Origin: Candidatus Faecaligallichristensenella faecipullorum
Lineage (GTDB): Bacteria > Bacillota > Clostridia > Christensenellales > Aristaeellaceae
DNA length: 42,580 nt
Assembly: GCA_018716505.1 (NCBI GenBank)
Contig: DVJW01000167.1
Coordinates: forward strand, 1-42,580
Reading direction: 5' to 3'
Below, in pieces: positions 1 through 7,502 of this stretch. The notes under the pieces are model-generated. The model made no database searches, was not told the origin of the DNA, and saw only the letters and a program-made list of their open reading frames with translations. A program made the translations under genes and the position numbers. Positions within the stretch are counted from its first letter, which is position 1; each line of letters starts with the position of its first letter.

Positions 1-15
1 GCCTTCGACTTCTCG

Positions 16-204
16 CCCCGGGCCGCGTTTCACTTGCCCGGGGTTCCGGCCCTGCGGAGCGCTAAGGCGCTGTCCTCGGGCCTTCAGCCGCGTAAACGCG
101 GCCTCCGACCGGCCGTCACCAAAGGTGACAAAGGAGGGAGGGCGTTAGCCCGACTAGCGACGGCGAATTGAAAATTCGCCGAGCGTACCCGGCGAAGGGC
201 AAAG
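16..204. repeat. Hairpin-rich intergenic array at window start
   Basis: Dense run of short perfect inverted repeats with no credible gene. Stems seen: CCCCGGGC/GCCCGGGG (16-43), AGCGC/GCGCT (58-71), GCCGCGT/ACGCGGC (87-102), GTCACC/GGTGAC (115-129) and CGGCGAATT/AATTCGCCG (161-181). AAGGGC/GCCCTT (195-209) runs on into the repeat copy that follows. The GTCACC stem with its CCGGCC lead recurs at 27424-27443, so these are shared modules rather than chance palindromes. A GTG-started minus-strand frame crosses the array but looks like read-through of the stems. Confidence 0.7.
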
Positions 205-206
205 CC

Positions 207-294
207 CTTTGACGGGCGACAAAGGAAAATGATGCAACTCAGGAAAATGAAAAATTCATTTTCCTGACAGCGTGTCGACTTTTTCGACACGCTG
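207..294 (+). repeat. Dispersed two-hairpin repeat, copy 1
   Basis: Three parts: a lead ending ATGATGCAACTC (207-240); hairpin C with 12-bp arms CAGGAAAATGAA (240-251) and TTCATTTTCCTG (255-266); hairpin D with 11-bp arms CAGCGTGTCGA (268-278) and TCGACACGCTG (284-294). C and D recur nearly unchanged at 25064-25129 and 27449-27515. The 34-nt lead recurs exactly, inverted, at 42458-42491. Hairpin D directly abuts the terminator stem at 295. Confidence 0.85.
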
Positions 295-335
295 CGGCGG
301 ATAAAGCGAAAATGCCTTATCCGCCGGGTTTTTGA
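295..335 (+). terminator. Intrinsic terminator (convergent end of the SGNH gene)
   Basis: Arms CGGCGGATAA (295-304) and TTATCCGCCG (317-326) are followed by GGTTTTTG on the plus strand. The minus-strand SGNH gene ends at 338, so the stem probably served that gene too. Read on the minus strand, the stem is followed at once by hairpin D of the repeat instead of a T-tract. Confidence 0.7.
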
Positions 336-337
336 TC

Positions 338-874
338 TCAGGCCAGCTCCGGAAAGATGGTCTCAAAGATTACCCGGGCGATGAGCTGGCTGCCCGCCGG
401 GGAGGCATGGCTGCCGTCCTCACAAAAGAGCTCCACCTCGGGATGCTCGCGGCGCTCCTTCTGCCAGACGTCGCCCACCGGCGCCACCGGTATATGCAGC
501 TCCCTGCCCAGGTCGAAATAAGCTTTGGACATGGCCGGTTGCGCGCCTTCATCGCCCCGGGCCGCCCAGGTTTGATACAACACCGCCCGGCTGCCAGCCT
601 GGCTTATCCAGCCGTGTATGGTGCGCGCGCCCTGGCGCATGGCCTCCAAATCCCCCATGGGATGGGCGGTATGCTGCAAAACCACCACGTCGTAGCCCCC
701 GAACAGGATATTGAAACGGGTCTGGGGCTCCACCGCGTGATAATCCAGGCCCATGCCGCCCTTGGCCAGCAGGGTTACCTCCACATCCATGCCGTGATCG
801 GCGCACATCTCCTGAAACCGGGCGGGCATGTCGTTTCGATAGGTATGACTGTTACCGATGAATAATACCCTCAT
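338..874 (-). CDS. SGNH/GDSL-family hydrolase
   Basis: 178-residue protein of the SGNH fold, whose members are esterases, deacetylases or lipases using a Ser-Asp-His triad. Block I is FIGNSH with nucleophile Ser9, and block V is DGSHASPAGS with Asp153 and His156. A KGG-M-GLDYH stretch (38-46) and the YDVVVLQ strand (61-67) fit the fold. No signal peptide is seen, so it is probably cytoplasmic. The ATG at 874 has an AGGAGGA site, and its ATGA overlaps the tadA stop, indicating translational coupling in a sulfatase-tadA-hydrolase operon. The frame stays open further upstream, but that part is antisense-like sequence inside tadA. A carbohydrate-esterase role is plausible next to the sulfatase; the substrate is unknown. 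Confidence 0.85.
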   Translation of the reverse strand: MRVLFIGNSHTYRNDMPARFQEMCADHGMDVEVTLLAKGGMGLDYHAVEPQTRFNILFGGYDVVVLQHTAHPMGDLEAMRQGARTIHGWISQAGSRAVLYQTWAARGDEGAQPAMSKAYFDLGRELHIPVAPVGDVWQKERREHPEVELFCEDGSHASPAGSQLIARVIFETIFPELA

Positions 875-1410
875 TTTAATCGTCCTCCTGTCCGTTCGAA
901 ATCCTTTTCGTCCCCCGAGCCAACGGTCTTGGGAGCGCTGCCCAACCGCCCTCGGAAAAATTCGCTCATGATTTGCGCGCATTCCGCTTCCAGCAGGCCG
1001 CCGTCGCAGGGGCAAAAGCCGGGCAGCGCCGGATCTTCGGGGATTCGGTATATGCTTCCGCAGCAGCCGGCCCGCTCGTCCCTTGCTCCGAAGATCACCC
1101 GGCTCAGGCGGGCCTGTTGGATGGCCCCGGCGCACATGGGGCAGGGCTCCAAAGTCACATACAGCGTGCAGCCCTCCAGCCGCCAATTGCCCAGCGCCTG
1201 GGCCGCGGCCCGGATGGCCAGCAGTTCCGCATGGCCCAAGGGGTCCTGGGAGGCCTCCCGAAGGTTATGGGCCAGGACCAGCGGGCGCTCATTCCGGACA
1301 ATCACCGCGCCCACCGGGACCTCGCCCATGCGGCCGGCCAGGCGGGCCTGATCCAGGGCCATGCGCATGAAGAGTTCATCCTGAACAGTGAAATTTGTCA
1401 ATAGGGACAT
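871..1410 (-). CDS. tadA: tRNA-specific adenosine deaminase TadA
   Basis: Deaminates adenosine 34 to inosine in the anticodon of tRNA-Arg(ACG), an essential wobble modification. The 179-residue protein has the zinc deaminase motifs: HAE (His60, catalytic Glu62) and PCPMC (Cys90, Cys93). The spacing and flanking sequence (DPLGHAELLAIR, LEPCPMCAGAI) are typical of TadA rather than cytidine deaminase. The C-terminal tail of about 20 residues looks unconserved. The ATG at 1410 lies 4 nt after the sulfatase stop, with a GGGAGG site inside the end of that gene. The stop overlaps the SGNH start. Co-transcription with a sulfatase is unusual for this housekeeping gene. Confidence 0.95.
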   Translation of the reverse strand: MSLLTNFTVQDELFMRMALDQARLAGRMGEVPVGAVIVRNERPLVLAHNLREASQDPLGHAELLAIRAAAQALGNWRLEGCTLYVTLEPCPMCAGAIQQARLSRVIFGARDERAGCCGSIYRIPEDPALPGFCPCDGGLLEAECAQIMSEFFRGRLGSAPKTVGSGDEKDFERTGGRLK

Positions 1411-1414
1411 GGGT

Positions 1415-2800
1415 TTATTGTCCCTCCCAATAGGCCCGGCTCATGGGATGGCCACTGTCCTCCCATTGGGCGCGGAATTCCTCGCGCAGCCTGAGCAGGC
1501 GCTCCACCTGGCCCTGATAGGCCGGGTCATCGATGAGATCGCGCGTTTCCCAGGGATCGTTTTGAAGGTCGAACAGCTGGCGGCGGTGGGCGAAGTTGCG
1601 GTATTCGATGAGCTTAAAGCGCTCGTCCTTTACCGAGCGGATCAGCTCCGCATAGCCGAAGTACAGCGCCCTGCGGGTGGTATGGTTGGGGTCGCGGAAC
1701 ATGGGCGCGAAACTCAGGCCCTCCACCGAATCCGGAATGGGCAGGTTTACCAGATCGCACAGGGTGGGGTAGATATCCATCAGATACACATAGCGGTTGA
1801 TCTTTTGGCCGGCAGGAATGCCCGGGCCGGCCATCAGCAAAGGCACCCGAATGCTGTGCTCATAGTGATTCTGTTTGCCCATCAGCCCATGTTGGCCCAC
1901 GGCCAGGCCGTTGTCCCCGGCCATGACGATGATGGTGTTATCCAGAAGATTCTTGCGCTTCAGCGCCTCCATGACCCGGCCGATCTGATGATCCAGATGG
2001 GTGATCATGGCGTAATATTCGGCGATATGGCGGCGGATCTCCCGTTCGTCCCGGGGATAGGCGGCCAGCACCTCGTCCCGAATGGTGTGTACCCCAAAGT
2101 CAAAATGGGTGGTCTGGAAATTGGGGGGCAGCTCAATATCCTCCGGGTTGTACATGCGCCTGAATTCCTCGGGCATGGTGCGGGGATCATGGGGCGCCAG
2201 ATAGGCCAGGTACAGGAAAAAAGGATCCTCTCCATCCAGATTATCCAGGGCCGAAATGGCGGTGTCGGTGAGCAGCTCGCTGGAATGGCGGCCTGGCTCG
2301 AATTTATCGCAATGCACCCTGAGGGGCGCGTTATCCTCAAAGAAATTGGCCACGAAGTTGATCTCGTTGTCATATTCCCCGGTGGGGTCATAGCGGTTCA
2401 GGGGCACGTTCCAGTGATCCCACATGCCGCCGAAAAAGATATTGTCCCCTTCCGAAAAGCTGCGGGCGAAGGCCGCGGGGCCGTTGTGCCACTTGCCGCA
2501 GCCAAAAGCCCGATAGCCGCCCCGGCGCAAAGTCTCGCCCAAGGTGATGTGCTCAGGCGGGATCGCTTCCCCCTGATTTTCCAGATGGAACAAGGTGCGG
2601 CCCGAATGGATCATGGCCCGGCTGGGCATGCACACCGCCCCGCTGGTGCCCGAGGGAATATGGGCCTGGGTAAAGGCGCAGCCCCGTGCGGCCAAGGCGT
2701 CCAGATTGGGGGTCTTGAGCCGTTCTGCGCCCAAGGAGTGGATCATATCAAAGCGCTGATCATCGGTCAAGATAAACAGGATGTTGGGGCGCTTGTCCAC
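1415..2800 (-). CDS. Cys-type sulfatase (alkaline phosphatase superfamily)
   Basis: Type I sulfatase of about 461 residues that hydrolyses sulfate esters of glycans or other substrates. The start is PNILFILTDDQ with the first metal-binding Asp pair. The signature CMPSR (Cys57 from the GTG start) is the cysteine that must be oxidised to formylglycine. A late MAGDNG stretch supplies further metal ligands. No signal peptide is visible, so it should act in the cytosol. The GTG at 2800 is preferred because AAGGAGGG lies 7 nt upstream; the in-frame ATG at 2824 has no ribosome site. No sulfatase-maturing enzyme is encoded in the window. First gene of the operon with tadA and the SGNH hydrolase. Confidence 0.9.
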   Translation of the reverse strand: MDKRPNILFILTDDQRFDMIHSLGAERLKTPNLDALAARGCAFTQAHIPSGTSGAVCMPSRAMIHSGRTLFHLENQGEAIPPEHITLGETLRRGGYRAFGCGKWHNGPAAFARSFSEGDNIFFGGMWDHWNVPLNRYDPTGEYDNEINFVANFFEDNAPLRVHCDKFEPGRHSSELLTDTAISALDNLDGEDPFFLYLAYLAPHDPRTMPEEFRRMYNPEDIELPPNFQTTHFDFGVHTIRDEVLAAYPRDEREIRRHIAEYYAMITHLDHQIGRVMEALKRKNLLDNTIIVMAGDNGLAVGQHGLMGKQNHYEHSIRVPLLMAGPGIPAGQKINRYVYLMDIYPTLCDLVNLPIPDSVEGLSFAPMFRDPNHTTRRALYFGYAELIRSVKDERFKLIEYRNFAHRRQLFDLQNDPWETRDLIDDPAYQGQVERLLRLREEFRAQWEDSGHPMSRAYWEGQ

Positions 2801-2839
2801 GGTGAGGCCCTCCTTCGAATGCAATGAATAATTTACTCT

Positions 2840-2869
2840 ATTATAACATCATCCGGGGTAAATTGGAAA
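2840..2869 (-). promoter_or_regulatory. Putative sigma-A promoter of sulfatase-tadA-SGNH operon
   Basis: Minus-strand TATAAT (2840-2845) with a weaker -35 TTTCCA (2864-2869) and an 18-bp spacer, about 40 bp upstream of the GTG start. Confidence 0.55.
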
Positions 2870-2974
2870 CTGTTTTGAAGGAAAAACAGGCGGGAGGCGT
2901 TGTTTCTGCCTTGATGGGGAAAATGGCGGGGCGCCTTTGCGGGCGGGGATCATGAATTTTCGTGAAAACAGAGT

Positions 2975-3358
2975 TTATTCTGCCGGTTCATTCAGCAGGG
3001 AGCGCACCCGCTCCACCGGAAAGCAGTCCGGTATATCCACAATTTCAAACAAATGTTCGGGCAGTTCCGCCTGATTGATAAGCGTAAGATATTCTGGAAC
3101 CGCCCGGCGGTCGATGATAATTTTGCCATGTCCCGCCCAATGCCGGTTGGTCTCACGCCTTTTCAGGCCGGAGATCCAATACGCCTCTCCGCTTTCCACA
3201 TCTCTGTAATTGGCAAAATTTCCGATACATTTTTGAAAGGCATGATCATTAAAGCAAATGGTCTTTTTGCTCTTTGAAGTTTTCACATAGCCAATCCATG
3301 CCGGGCCATCGTCCGAATGGCCCGTTTTCAGCTCGATATACATCAAGTCGTTGATCAT
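2975..3358 (-). CDS. Conserved small protein of unknown function
   Basis: 127 residues, soluble, with many aromatic and basic residues. Landmarks are MYIELKTGHSDDGPAWIGYV near the N-terminus, then YRDVESGEAYWISGLKR and HWAGHGKI. From memory, similar short proteins are widespread in bacteria and are sometimes mislabelled as 1-deoxyxylulose-5-phosphate synthase; nothing here supports that enzyme. The ATG at 3358 has AAGGAG 6 nt upstream. The frame stays open to 3493, but that extension has no ribosome site. It lies about 200 nt downstream of the cytidine deaminase gene in the same direction, across a spacer with two palindromes. Confidence 0.75.
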   Translation of the reverse strand: MINDLMYIELKTGHSDDGPAWIGYVKTSKSKKTICFNDHAFQKCIGNFANYRDVESGEAYWISGLKRRETNRHWAGHGKIIIDRRAVPEYLTLINQAELPEHLFEIVDIPDCFPVERVRSLLNEPAE

Positions 3359-3427
3359 TTGGTTCTCCTTGAAAAATCGGATGAAAGATGCTGACACCAT
3401 GGAGCTGGCGCGGCATAGCAATTGTGC

Positions 3428-3472
3428 AACGGCGCCGTTCGGTTGCCGTGGGCGTCCTTGCCAACGTTGGCA
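3428..3472. promoter_or_regulatory. Two palindromes in spacer before the small conserved gene
   Basis: The 202-nt gap 3359-3560 has no gene. It contains perfect palindromes AACGGCGCCGTT (3428-3439) and TGCCAACGTTGGCA (3459-3472). The second has the central CG and arm shape of LacI-family operators. Operator function is inferred from symmetry and position only. Confidence 0.35.
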
Positions 3473-3560
3473 TGCCGCTCGAGGATTTTCCATGGCCGGA
3501 ATGGACCGGGGAAAGGCCCATCGATCAAACCGGGCGAGGGGGAAGGCGGGACGGCGGGCG

Positions 3561-3953
3561 CTATATCCACCATTCCGGGGTCAATTGACCGAGGGTCATG
3601 ACCTTGCCCTGGTCATAGTCCAGCATGACTTCCACGCGCTTATATCCGGCGGGCATGAGCTGGGCCATCAGCTCGCGGCAGGCCCCGCATGGGGGGATGG
3701 CCTTGCCCTCCCAGTTGATGGCGATCACCCGTCGAATGGCGCTTTCGCCATGGGTAATCATGTTGAAAATGGCGTTTCGCTCGGCACAGATGCCCAAGGT
3801 GCAGGCGGCGTCTACGCAGACGCCCACATAAATTTTTCCGGAAGCGGACTCGATGGCGGCCGCGACGCCGCCGGATTCGATCATTTCGGAGACCTTCCTG
3901 GGATTCAAGACGGCCTTTGCCGAGTCGTACAGGGTTTTCCATATGGGTTCCAT
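3561..3953 (-). CDS. cdd: Cytidine deaminase-family zinc enzyme
   Basis: 130 residues with the short cytidine deaminase layout: a CAE motif (ICAERNAIF, zinc Cys and catalytic Glu) and PPCGACRELMAQ with two more zinc cysteines. Family members deaminate cytidine/deoxycytidine for pyrimidine salvage; blasticidin-S deaminases are close relatives, so the nucleoside substrate is not certain. The ATG at 3953 has AAGGAGG 8 nt upstream. It has its own consensus promoter (3992-4021) just after the rhaA terminator. Confidence 0.85.
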   Translation of the reverse strand: MEPIWKTLYDSAKAVLNPRKVSEMIESGGVAAAIESASGKIYVGVCVDAACTLGICAERNAIFNMITHGESAIRRVIAINWEGKAIPPCGACRELMAQLMPAGYKRVEVMLDYDQGKVMTLGQLTPEWWI

Positions 3954-3991
3954 GGGATTCGCCTCCTTGCGATGGCCATTTGGTTGGGGCC

Positions 3992-4021
3992 ATTGTAGCA
4001 TAACGCGAGCGGGAATGTCAA
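3992..4021 (-). promoter_or_regulatory. Strong sigma-A promoter of the deaminase gene
   Basis: Minus-strand -35 TTGACA (4016-4021), 18-bp spacer, -10 TACAAT (3992-3997), about 38 bp upstream of the ATG. Confidence 0.75.
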
Positions 4022-4025
4022 CGGA

Positions 4026-4060
4026 ACAAAAAGCCCGTCATTCTTTTTCGAATGACGGGC
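4026..4060 (-). terminator. Intrinsic terminator of rhaA
   Basis: Perfect 11-bp stem: plus-strand arms GCCCGTCATTC (4033-4043) and GAATGACGGGC (4050-4060). On the minus strand a TTTTT tract follows directly, 25 nt after the rhaA stop. Confidence 0.9.
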
Positions 4061-4084
4061 GGAAAAACGGCTTTTTAAGCAGCC

Positions 4085-5356
4085 TTAGCCGCGCTTGGAG
4101 AGCACATCCTTTTCGTACTCCTTAACCTTGCACAGCCACTCGTCGCCGGTGGGCACGCCCTGCTTTGCGCAATAGGCATCCCAGACCGCGGAGAAGGGCA
4201 AAGTCTTGTTTTCTTCCAACAGGGCCAGGCGGGTGGTGTAATCCATTTCGGATTCGGCCTTGCGGGCGGCGCAGATGGGATCCACGAAGGCGCGCAGCAG
4301 GGCCTTCTGGGCGTTGCGCATGCCGATGACCCAGGCGGCCACCCGGTTGATGGAGGCGTCGAAATAGTCCAGCGCGATGCACACACGGCCGGTGTAGTCG
4401 TTGCGCACGATCTCGTTCATGATGTTTTGCAGCTCGTCATCCCAGGTGATGACATGGTCGCTGTCCCAGCGCACGCCGCGGGACACATGCAGCAGGATGT
4501 TGTCCATATACTGCAGGCAGGCCGAGATCTTGGCGCTGATCATCTCGGTGGGATGGAAATGGCCGGCGTCCAGGGTGTAGGAGATGCCGCGGGAAAGGGC
4601 ATAGCCCATCATCAGCTCGTGGGAGCCCACGGTGTAGCTCTCCACGCCCAGGCCGAACAGCTTGCTCTCCAGGGAATCCAGCACCAGGCACTTATCGATC
4701 TTCTTGGCCGAGAAGATGGCGTCCAGGGCCTCGATCATGCGCTTGCGGGGGGCCACGGTGTCGGCCGGGATATCCTTGTATCCGTCGGGCATCCAGAAGT
4801 TGATGGCGCACTGTTCGCCCAGGCGCTTGGCGAATTCCTCGCCGATCTCGCGGCAGCGCTTGCCGTGCTCAATCCAGAAATCCTGAATTTTCTTGTCCGC
4901 GCTGGCCAGGGTGAAGCCATCCTCGGCATAGGGATGGGAGAAATAGGTGGGGTTAAAGTCCAGGCCCAGCTTGGCGTCCTTGGCCCAATCCACCCAGTTC
5001 ATGAACTGCTCGATGGTATAGGCGTCGCGGTCGATCTTTTTGCCGCCCAGCTCGGCATAGCTGGCGTGCAGGTTGACCTTTTTCTTGCCCGGGATCAGGC
5101 TGAGCGCCACGTTCAGATCCTGGCGGATCTCATCGCCGGTGCGGGCGCGGCCCGGATAGTTGCCGGTGGTGGCGATGCCGCCGGAGGCGCCGCCGTTGTC
5201 GCTGTCGGTGCCCACCACGTCGTCGGCCTGCCAGCAGTGCATGGAGACCGCCACCTTGGAAGCCTTTTCCATGGCCGCGTCGATGTCCACGCCCTTGGCG
5301 GCGTAGAGCTCCTTGGCATAATCATAGCCCTGGGCAATTTGTTTTTCAGTCGGCAT
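4085..5356 (-). CDS. rhaA: L-rhamnose isomerase
   Basis: Interconverts L-rhamnose and L-rhamnulose, the first cytoplasmic step of rhamnose catabolism. At 423 residues it has the usual family length. Recognisable blocks are SMHCWQADDV and TGNYPGRARTGDEI near the N-terminus, LNVALSLIPG, KLGLDFNPTYFSHPYA, the metal-site segment YTLDAGHFHPTEMI, and HVSRGVRWDSDHV. The ATG at 5356 follows GGAGGG at 8 nt. It is second in an operon with the GH2 gene 36 nt upstream. RhaB, RhaD and a transporter are not in the window. A strong terminator follows. Confidence 0.97.
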   Translation of the reverse strand: MPTEKQIAQGYDYAKELYAAKGVDIDAAMEKASKVAVSMHCWQADDVVGTDSDNGGASGGIATTGNYPGRARTGDEIRQDLNVALSLIPGKKKVNLHASYAELGGKKIDRDAYTIEQFMNWVDWAKDAKLGLDFNPTYFSHPYAEDGFTLASADKKIQDFWIEHGKRCREIGEEFAKRLGEQCAINFWMPDGYKDIPADTVAPRKRMIEALDAIFSAKKIDKCLVLDSLESKLFGLGVESYTVGSHELMMGYALSRGISYTLDAGHFHPTEMISAKISACLQYMDNILLHVSRGVRWDSDHVITWDDELQNIMNEIVRNDYTGRVCIALDYFDASINRVAAWVIGMRNAQKALLRAFVDPICAARKAESEMDYTTRLALLEENKTLPFSAVWDAYCAKQGVPTGDEWLCKVKEYEKDVLSKRG

Positions 5357-5392
5357 AATCGTTTCCCTCCATTAAAATAGAATTTTGAATCA

Positions 5393-7117
5393 TTAGTCCC
5401 GCTCGCAGGCCGCCTTTTGGCGGTTGATGGCGGAAATAATTTCGGGGTCAAATTTGGGCACCCGCTCGTAGGTGTACAGGCCGTTGACCTCCTGTTCCAC
5501 GTCGGTGAGCTGGGTATAGCAGAAGCCGCAATGGTCGGGGTTATTCAGCAGCACCTCGGTCAGGCCCTTATAACGGGCCAGGAATTCCTCTTCACTCTTG
5601 GGCCGTTCGCCATAGCCCCAACCCGCCTCATTGCCGGGCTGCCACCAGATTCCGCCGTACTCGCTGACGAAAACCGGCTGGCCGGCGTAGTGCTGGCGGT
5701 CGGAGAAGCGGTCGGTGATGGGCGCGGTTCCGGCCTTGTAGCTCTCGGAGAACTTTTCCGGGTTCTGCTCATAGTCGTGTACGTCAAAGATATCGGTCTC
5801 CACATGGAAGTTGCCGCTGGTATCGATCACCGGGCGGGAGGAATCCAGGGCCTTGGTGGCCCGGTACACGCACCTGAGCACCTCGTCGTCCTGGCGATGG
5901 CCATTTTGATCCCAGGTCTCGTTGAAGGGGCACCAGCCGATGATGCTGGGCGCGCTGTAATCCCGCTTGACCGCCTGCAGCCATTCCTTCAGGAAGGGGG
6001 CCAGGCCGGCGATCTTGCTGTGGTCCAGGCCCCAGTTGGCCATTTCGCCCCAGCAGATATAGCCCATATGGTCTGCCCAATACAGGAAGCGGGCCTCGAA
6101 TACCTTTTCGTGCAGCCGCGCGCCGTTAAAGCCCATGGCCAGGGACAGCTCGATATCGCGCTTCAAATCCGCGTCGGTGGGCGCGGTGTAGATGCCGTCC
6201 GGATAGAAGCCCTGATCCAGCACCAGGCGCATGAACACCGGCTTTCCGTTGATGGTGAATTTCATGCCGTCAAAGGCCACGGTGCGCAGGCCGAAATAGC
6301 TGTCCAGGGTATCCACCTGGGCGCCGTCCTTGACCAAAGTCAATTTTAAATCGTACAGATTGGGCTCGCCCACGTTCCAATAATGGGCCTCGGTCAGGTT
6401 CAGGGTGGCGCGGATCACGCGGCCCAGGCCCTGAGCCTTCACGCTTCCTGAGTCCTTGCCCTCAAAGGAGGCCTGGGCGCACAGGGTTACCCCCTTGAGC
6501 CCGCCCTCCACCTCGGCCTCGATGGACAAGGTGTTGTTCACCGCGTCCGGGGTGAGCTTGACCGAGGAGATATACTGTTCGTTTACCCATTCCAGCCACA
6601 CGGTCTGCCAGATGCCGGTGGTGCGGGTGTACATGCAGCCATAGGAGGCGTACAGTTCGCACTGCTTTCCGCTGGGCTGCAGGCCGGACTTTACGTCGTC
6701 CTCGGCGCAGACCACGATCACGTTTTCGCCGGATTTGAGCGCCTTGGTAATTTCGAAGCTAAAGGACACATAGCCGCCCTCATGAACGCCCACCGAAACG
6801 CCGTTCACCCAAACCTCGGTGCGGTAATCCACCGCGCCGAAATGCAAAATCACCCGCTTGCCCTGGGCCGCCTCGGGCAAAGTGAAGGTGCGGCGATACC
6901 AGACGCAGGCCATGAAGTCGGTATGCTGAACCCCGGACAGTTTGCTTTCCGGGCAGAAGGGCACCAGGATTTCATCCTTGAGGGGCGTTTCCACAAGGCC
7001 GCGGGCCCGGCCGCTCATGCCCTGATCGATTTCGAATTGCCAGATTCCGTTCAAATTCATCCAGCCGTCCCGCACAAATTGGGGGCGGGGATATTCCGCG
7101 CGGGGAATATTGGTCAT
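5393..7117 (-). CDS. Glycoside hydrolase family 2 enzyme
   Basis: About 574-residue GH2 protein: N-terminal sugar-binding jelly roll (DGWMNLNGIWQFEID; FGAVDYRTEVWVNG), immunoglobulin-like middle, C-terminal TIM barrel. Counted from the first in-frame ATG (7126), the acid/base is Glu403 in FNETWD and the nucleophile is Glu489 in VFVSEYGG. The family covers beta-galactosidase, beta-glucuronidase, beta-mannosidase and others; specificity cannot be read from sequence alone. No signal peptide. The ATG at 7117 is preferred because AGGAGG sits 9 nt upstream; the ATG at 7126 directly touches that site. Operon with rhaA suggests release of a residue linked to rhamnose, as in rhamnogalacturonan-type or rhamnosylated glycans (inference). 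Confidence 0.92.
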   Translation of the reverse strand: MTNIPRAEYPRPQFVRDGWMNLNGIWQFEIDQGMSGRARGLVETPLKDEILVPFCPESKLSGVQHTDFMACVWYRRTFTLPEAAQGKRVILHFGAVDYRTEVWVNGVSVGVHEGGYVSFSFEITKALKSGENVIVVCAEDDVKSGLQPSGKQCELYASYGCMYTRTTGIWQTVWLEWVNEQYISSVKLTPDAVNNTLSIEAEVEGGLKGVTLCAQASFEGKDSGSVKAQGLGRVIRATLNLTEAHYWNVGEPNLYDLKLTLVKDGAQVDTLDSYFGLRTVAFDGMKFTINGKPVFMRLVLDQGFYPDGIYTAPTDADLKRDIELSLAMGFNGARLHEKVFEARFLYWADHMGYICWGEMANWGLDHSKIAGLAPFLKEWLQAVKRDYSAPSIIGWCPFNETWDQNGHRQDDEVLRCVYRATKALDSSRPVIDTSGNFHVETDIFDVHDYEQNPEKFSESYKAGTAPITDRFSDRQHYAGQPVFVSEYGGIWWQPGNEAGWGYGERPKSEEEFLARYKGLTEVLLNNPDHCGFCYTQLTDVEQEVNGLYTYERVPKFDPEIISAINRQKAACERD

Positions 7118-7202
7118 GGAATTCATCCTCCTGACATGATGATGCTGTATTTTGACAGTTCAGGGCGCCAGGCCCTTTGATGCAAAATGGAATTTTGATT
7201 TC

Positions 7203-7231
7203 ATTATACTGTATTTTGTGCCGCAAGTAAA
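7203..7231 (-). promoter_or_regulatory. Promoter of GH2-rhaA operon with repeated CTGTATTTTG
   Basis: Minus-strand -35 TTTACT (7226-7231), 17-bp spacer, -10 TATAAT (7203-7208). The plus-strand decamer CTGTATTTTG occurs at 7209-7218, just upstream of the -10, and again at 7145-7154 in the leader, the latter as CTGT-6-ACAG. These could be operator half-sites. Confidence 0.6.
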
Positions 7232-7379
7232 TCACGAATTAACTTCTGCCAGGGGGAATTATACATTATCCGACCTGAGATTGGCCGTCCGGTCATAACT
7301 TTGTTTGAGCGGGAATGCCTTTGAAGACAGCGCGGAGCGCCCTGATGATTTTAGAAGGTTTAAGAAATGGAAACGCCCC

Positions 7380-7408
7380 TTGCAATTTCATCGCGATTCC
7401 CGTATAAT
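7380..7408 (+). promoter_or_regulatory. Sigma-A promoter upstream of secG
   Basis: TTGCAA (7380-7385), 17-bp spacer, TATAAT (7403-7408), giving a leader of about 90 nt before secG. Confidence 0.7.
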
Positions 7409-7430
7409 AAATTCCATATGCTGGGGACTT

Positions 7431-7453
7431 GTGCAAATGGGATTGATTTGCAC
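7431..7453. promoter_or_regulatory. Inverted repeat GTGCAAAT-N7-ATTTGCAC upstream of secG
   Basis: Perfect 8-bp arms (7431-7438 and 7446-7453) lie downstream of the first promoter. The right arm contains a possible second -35 (TTGCAC), with TAATAT 17 bp further on. It is operator-like in shape and position; no regulator is identified. Confidence 0.45.
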
Positions 7454-7502
7454 GCTGAGTTATGATAGAATAATATGTCTTTTATATGAGGAGGCGGCTG
7501 GA

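Noticed and set aside
84-290. Minus-strand frame beginning SKKSTRCQENE, repeated at 24847-25125
   Set aside because: The shared N-terminus is the translation of repeat hairpins C and D. It starts on a GTG within a stem, has no ribosome site and diverges after the repeat.
1388-2827. Long plus-strand frame over the sulfatase gene
   Set aside because: Antisense shadow in GC-rich DNA. The minus frame has complete sulfatase motifs and a ribosome site.
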